A stretch of DNA of 64,000 nucleotides, taken from assembly GCF_036013955.1 (NCBI RefSeq), contig NZ_CP107903.1:6014001-6078000 (forward strand), written 5' to 3'. Source of the stretch: Streptomyces sp. NBC_00459 (GTDB lineage: Bacteria; Actinomycetota; Actinomycetes; Streptomycetales; Streptomycetaceae). Shown here one piece after another: positions 62,297 to 64,000 of the stretch (position 1 is its first letter; every line of letters begins with the position of its first letter). The notes below the pieces were generated by a model. It ran no database searches. It was not told the DNA's origin and saw nothing but the letters and a program-made list of their open reading frames with translations. The position numbers and the translations under genes are program-made.

Positions 62297-62362
62297 CGAA
62301 TGTTCTGAACGAAACCTGAACGAGTCTCTGTACGAATCTTTCGGGTGGTACGTCGAATGTTC
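62297..62362. promoter_or_regulatory. CGAA-type repeats in the bxlR-bxlE intergenic region
   Basis: CGAATGTTC occurs at 62297-62305 and again at 62354-62362. Between them, CGAATCTTTCG at 62333-62343 is a CGAA-N3-TTCG inverted repeat. The same core, in fully palindromic form, stands before the GH10 xylanase gene. These are likely operators for the LacI-type regulator. Confidence 0.65.
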
Positions 62363-62423
62363 CGGAAATTTATGGGGGGACAGGGTCTTCGTCAAGAGGT
62401 CGCGCAGGGATACGATCGCGGCC

Positions 62424-63476
62424 ATGAGACCCTCGAAACCCGTTGAAACGCAGACGACACCGCAGTCCACCCAGACCGCGACGCTCGCCGAGATCGCCCG
62501 CGAGGCAGGTGTCTCCGCTCCGACTGTTTCGAAGGTGCTCAACGGCCGCGCAGATGTCGCCCCCGGAACCCGGACCCGCGTCGAGGACCTGTTGCGGGCG
62601 TACGGCTACCGGCGCCGGCGCGCCGAGGCGACCCGCTCCCCGCTGATCGACCTGGTCTTCCACGAGCTGGAGAGCGCGTGGGCGATGGAGGTCATCCGGG
62701 GCGTGGAGAACGCGGCGCGGGAGGAGGGGCTGAGCGTCGTCCTCTCGGAGAGCGCGGGCCGCCTCACCCCGGGCCGCACCTGGGCCGACCAGGTCGCCGC
62801 CCGCCGCCCGCACGGCGTGATCCTCGTCCTTTCGGGCCTCGACGAGTCACAGCGGGCACTGCTGACGAGCCGCTCCATCCCGTTCGTGGTGATGGACCCG
62901 GCGGGTGACCCCGGCGACAACGTGCCCTCGGTCGGCGCCACCAACTGGCAGGGCGGTCTGGCGGCCACCCGCCACCTCGTCGAACTCGGCCACACCCGCA
63001 TCGCGTCGATCAGCGGCCCCTCCCGGATGATGTGCAGCCGCGCCCGCGTCGACGGCTACCGCGCGGCGCTGGAGACGGCGGGCCTCCCGGTCGACCCCGC
63101 CCTGCTCAAGGTGGGCGACTTCCACCACGAGACGGGTTACCGAGCCGGCCTCGAACTCCTGCGCTCCCCGAACCCCCCGACCGCCGTCTTCGCCGGCAAC
63201 GACCTCCAGGCCCTCGGCCTGTACGAGGCGGCCCGCGAACTCGGCCTGCGCATCCCGGAGGACCTGAGCGTGGTCGGCTTCGACGACCTGCCGATCGCCC
63301 GTCTGGTCGGCCCCCCGCTGACGACCGTCCGTCAGCCCTTGATGGAAATGGCGGAAACGGCGGCCAAGCTGGTCCTGAACCTGGGCCGGGAGGACGGCAC
63401 GTCCGGCGCGACAAGGGTGGAACTGGCAACAAGCCTGGTGGTACGCAACAGCACGGCCGCGCCGCCGGCGGTCTAG
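62424..63476 (+). CDS. bxlR: LacI-family regulator (BxlR-like)
   Basis: DNA-binding repressor of 350 residues. The N-terminal helix-turn-helix is ATLAEIAREAGVSAPTVSKVLNG (about 19-41) with the hinge near 55-70. The ligand domain carries GVILVLSGLDESQ, GHTRIASISGPS, FAGNDLQALGLYEAAREL and VVGFDDLPIARLVGPPLTTVRQP, all standard. It is divergent from the xylobiose-type transporter operon and upstream of a GH10 xylanase gene, so a xylan-derived inducer is likely. Confidence 0.9.
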   Translation: MRPSKPVETQTTPQSTQTATLAEIAREAGVSAPTVSKVLNGRADVAPGTRTRVEDLLRAYGYRRRRAEATRSPLIDLVFHELESAWAMEVIRGVENAAREEGLSVVLSESAGRLTPGRTWADQVAARRPHGVILVLSGLDESQRALLTSRSIPFVVMDPAGDPGDNVPSVGATNWQGGLAATRHLVELGHTRIASISGPSRMMCSRARVDGYRAALETAGLPVDPALLKVGDFHHETGYRAGLELLRSPNPPTAVFAGNDLQALGLYEAARELGLRIPEDLSVVGFDDLPIARLVGPPLTTVRQPLMEMAETAAKLVLNLGREDGTSGATRVELATSLVVRNSTAAPPAV

Positions 63477-63497
63477 AGGGGGCAGGGCAACGTACCC

Positions 63498-63637
63498 AGG
63501 GGCGCGGGGCTGTATCGATTTGCGGCTCCGCCGCGTGGGCGCGAACAACCACGACGCACCCGCAGCCGAACCACCGGCCTGATCGGGGGCGCGGGGAACC
63601 GCGCGACAAACCACAACGCGCCCGCAGAGACCCACCG
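63498..63637. repeat. Dispersed Streptomyces GC-rich repeat, copy 2, and a related unit
   Basis: Bases 63498-63555 nearly repeat 8183-8240. A related shorter unit (GGGGGCGCGGGGAACCGCGCG, then ACAACGCGCCCGCAG) follows at about 63585-63627. This intergenic repeat fills most of the gap between the regulator and the xylanase gene. Confidence 0.82.
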
Positions 63638-63713
63638 GCCCCTTGGACGCACAACTGTATTGACGAGTGACGCAAGACCCCCCAAACTGCACCGAAGTCA
63701 ATCGGTTGAACAG

Positions 63714-63726
63714 CCGAAACTTTCGG
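63714..63726. promoter_or_regulatory. Palindrome CCGAAA-C-TTTCGG before the xylanase gene
   Basis: A perfect 13-bp palindrome 11 bp upstream of the GH10 start. It overlaps a GGAGG (63725-63729), so a bound repressor could also mask the ribosome-binding site. It contains CGAA-N3-TTCG, shared with the bxlR-bxlE region. Confidence 0.72.
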
Positions 63727-63737
63727 AGGCACCTGCA

Positions 63738-64000
63738 ATGAGCCCCTCCAGAACAGCTTTACGTCCACGCCTGCTGGCCCTCCTCACCGGCGCAGCGATC
63801 ACCACCACGCTGCTCCTCGCCGGGACGGCAACCGCCGCCGACCCCCCGCTGCGCGACCTCGCCACCGCCAAGGGCAAAGTCATGGGCACAGCCGTCACCG
63901 GCTCCAAGCTCACGGGAACATACGGCGACCTGGCCGGCGCCCAGTTCAACTCGCTCACCCCCGGCAACGCCATGAAGTGGGAGTCCGTGGAGCCCAGCCG
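63738..64000 (+). CDS. Secreted GH10 endo-1,4-beta-xylanase, 3' end outside window
   Basis: The first 87 residues of a secreted xylanase, open to the window edge. The signal peptide is LLALLTGAAITTTLLLAGTATAA. The mature N-terminus PLRDLATAKGKVMGTAV and FNSLTPGNAMKWESVEPS are conserved GH10 start motifs; the catalytic glutamates lie beyond the window. It follows a CCGAAACTTTCGG palindrome and the bxlR regulator, so xylan-dependent control is likely. Confidence 0.88.
   Translation, partial: MSPSRTALRPRLLALLTGAAITTTLLLAGTATAADPPLRDLATAKGKVMGTAVTGSKLTGTYGDLAGAQFNSLTPGNAMKWESVEPS

Overview
The window is high-GC actinobacterial DNA, almost certainly a Streptomyces chromosome. The support is strong third-position GC bias, frequent GTG/TTG starts with GTGA/ATGA stop-start overlaps, and typical Streptomyces gene neighbourhoods: a pkaA/pkaB-like kinase pair, prfB-ftsEX-smpB-ssrA, acpS-nnr-alr-tsaE/tsaB/rimI/tsaD, and a bxl-type xylobiose locus. 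Most of it is core chromosome, with accessory patches at about 1-1.3 kb (IS110 transposase), 30.1-32.3 kb (XRE/DUF397 cluster) and 43-54 kb (unusual Pst-like operon).

Layout. 0-1.2 kb: IS110 transposase cut by the window edge. 1.4-9.3 kb: two-component pair, ADP-ribosylglycohydrolase, galE, two membrane glycosyltransferases, and an ohrR/ohr peroxide-response pair with a palindromic operator between the divergent genes. 9.4-15.5 kb: a fused glycosyltransferase/TagF-like polymerase and a sugar ABC transporter whose MalF-type permease carries an extra domain. 15.7-23.1 kb: an FHA-FtsK/SpoIIIE protein and two membrane-anchored Ser/Thr kinases. 23.4-30.1 kb: prfB, a sortase-E-type LAETG surface protein, a small zinc-ribbon membrane protein, ftsE-ftsX, an S41 protease, smpB and the tmRNA gene, whose tag reads ANSNSDSPAQQFSLAA. 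30.1-32.3 kb: DUF397/XRE pair, RsbW-like ATPase and a protein resembling only the tail of Rpn nucleases. 32.4-41.9 kb: acpS, NAD(P)H-hydrate repair enzyme, L,D-transpeptidase, alanine racemase, alpha/beta hydrolase and the t6A genes tsaE/tsaB/tsaD with rimI. This stretch also holds a 50-residue protein behind a perfect 22-bp palindrome and a secreted L,D-transpeptidase homologue without catalytic residues.

43.1-54.1 kb is the most unusual region. It is a seven-gene Pst-like operon: pstC, pstA, a Sec-exported PstS with a C-terminal membrane anchor, an 895-residue secreted protein with a PstS-like C-terminal motif, a third PstS-like protein with Ig-like repeats, a sortase-fold protein lacking all three catalytic residues, and pstB. 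A candidate PHO box and a terminator-like hairpin precede it, and further hairpins punctuate it. It looks like a surface-organised anion or phosphate uptake system and does not match the standard pstSCAB layout. An ECF sigma factor, a membrane partner and a DUF3152 metallopeptidase-like protein follow (54.3-56.7 kb).

56.8-64 kb: a bxlR/bxlEFG/bxlA-type xylobiose uptake and beta-xylosidase locus, followed by the start of a GH10 xylanase. A CGAA-N3-TTCG palindrome occurs both in the bxlR-bxlE intergenic region and just upstream of the xylanase, suggesting one shared regulator. All calls are from reading the sequence; no database search was possible.
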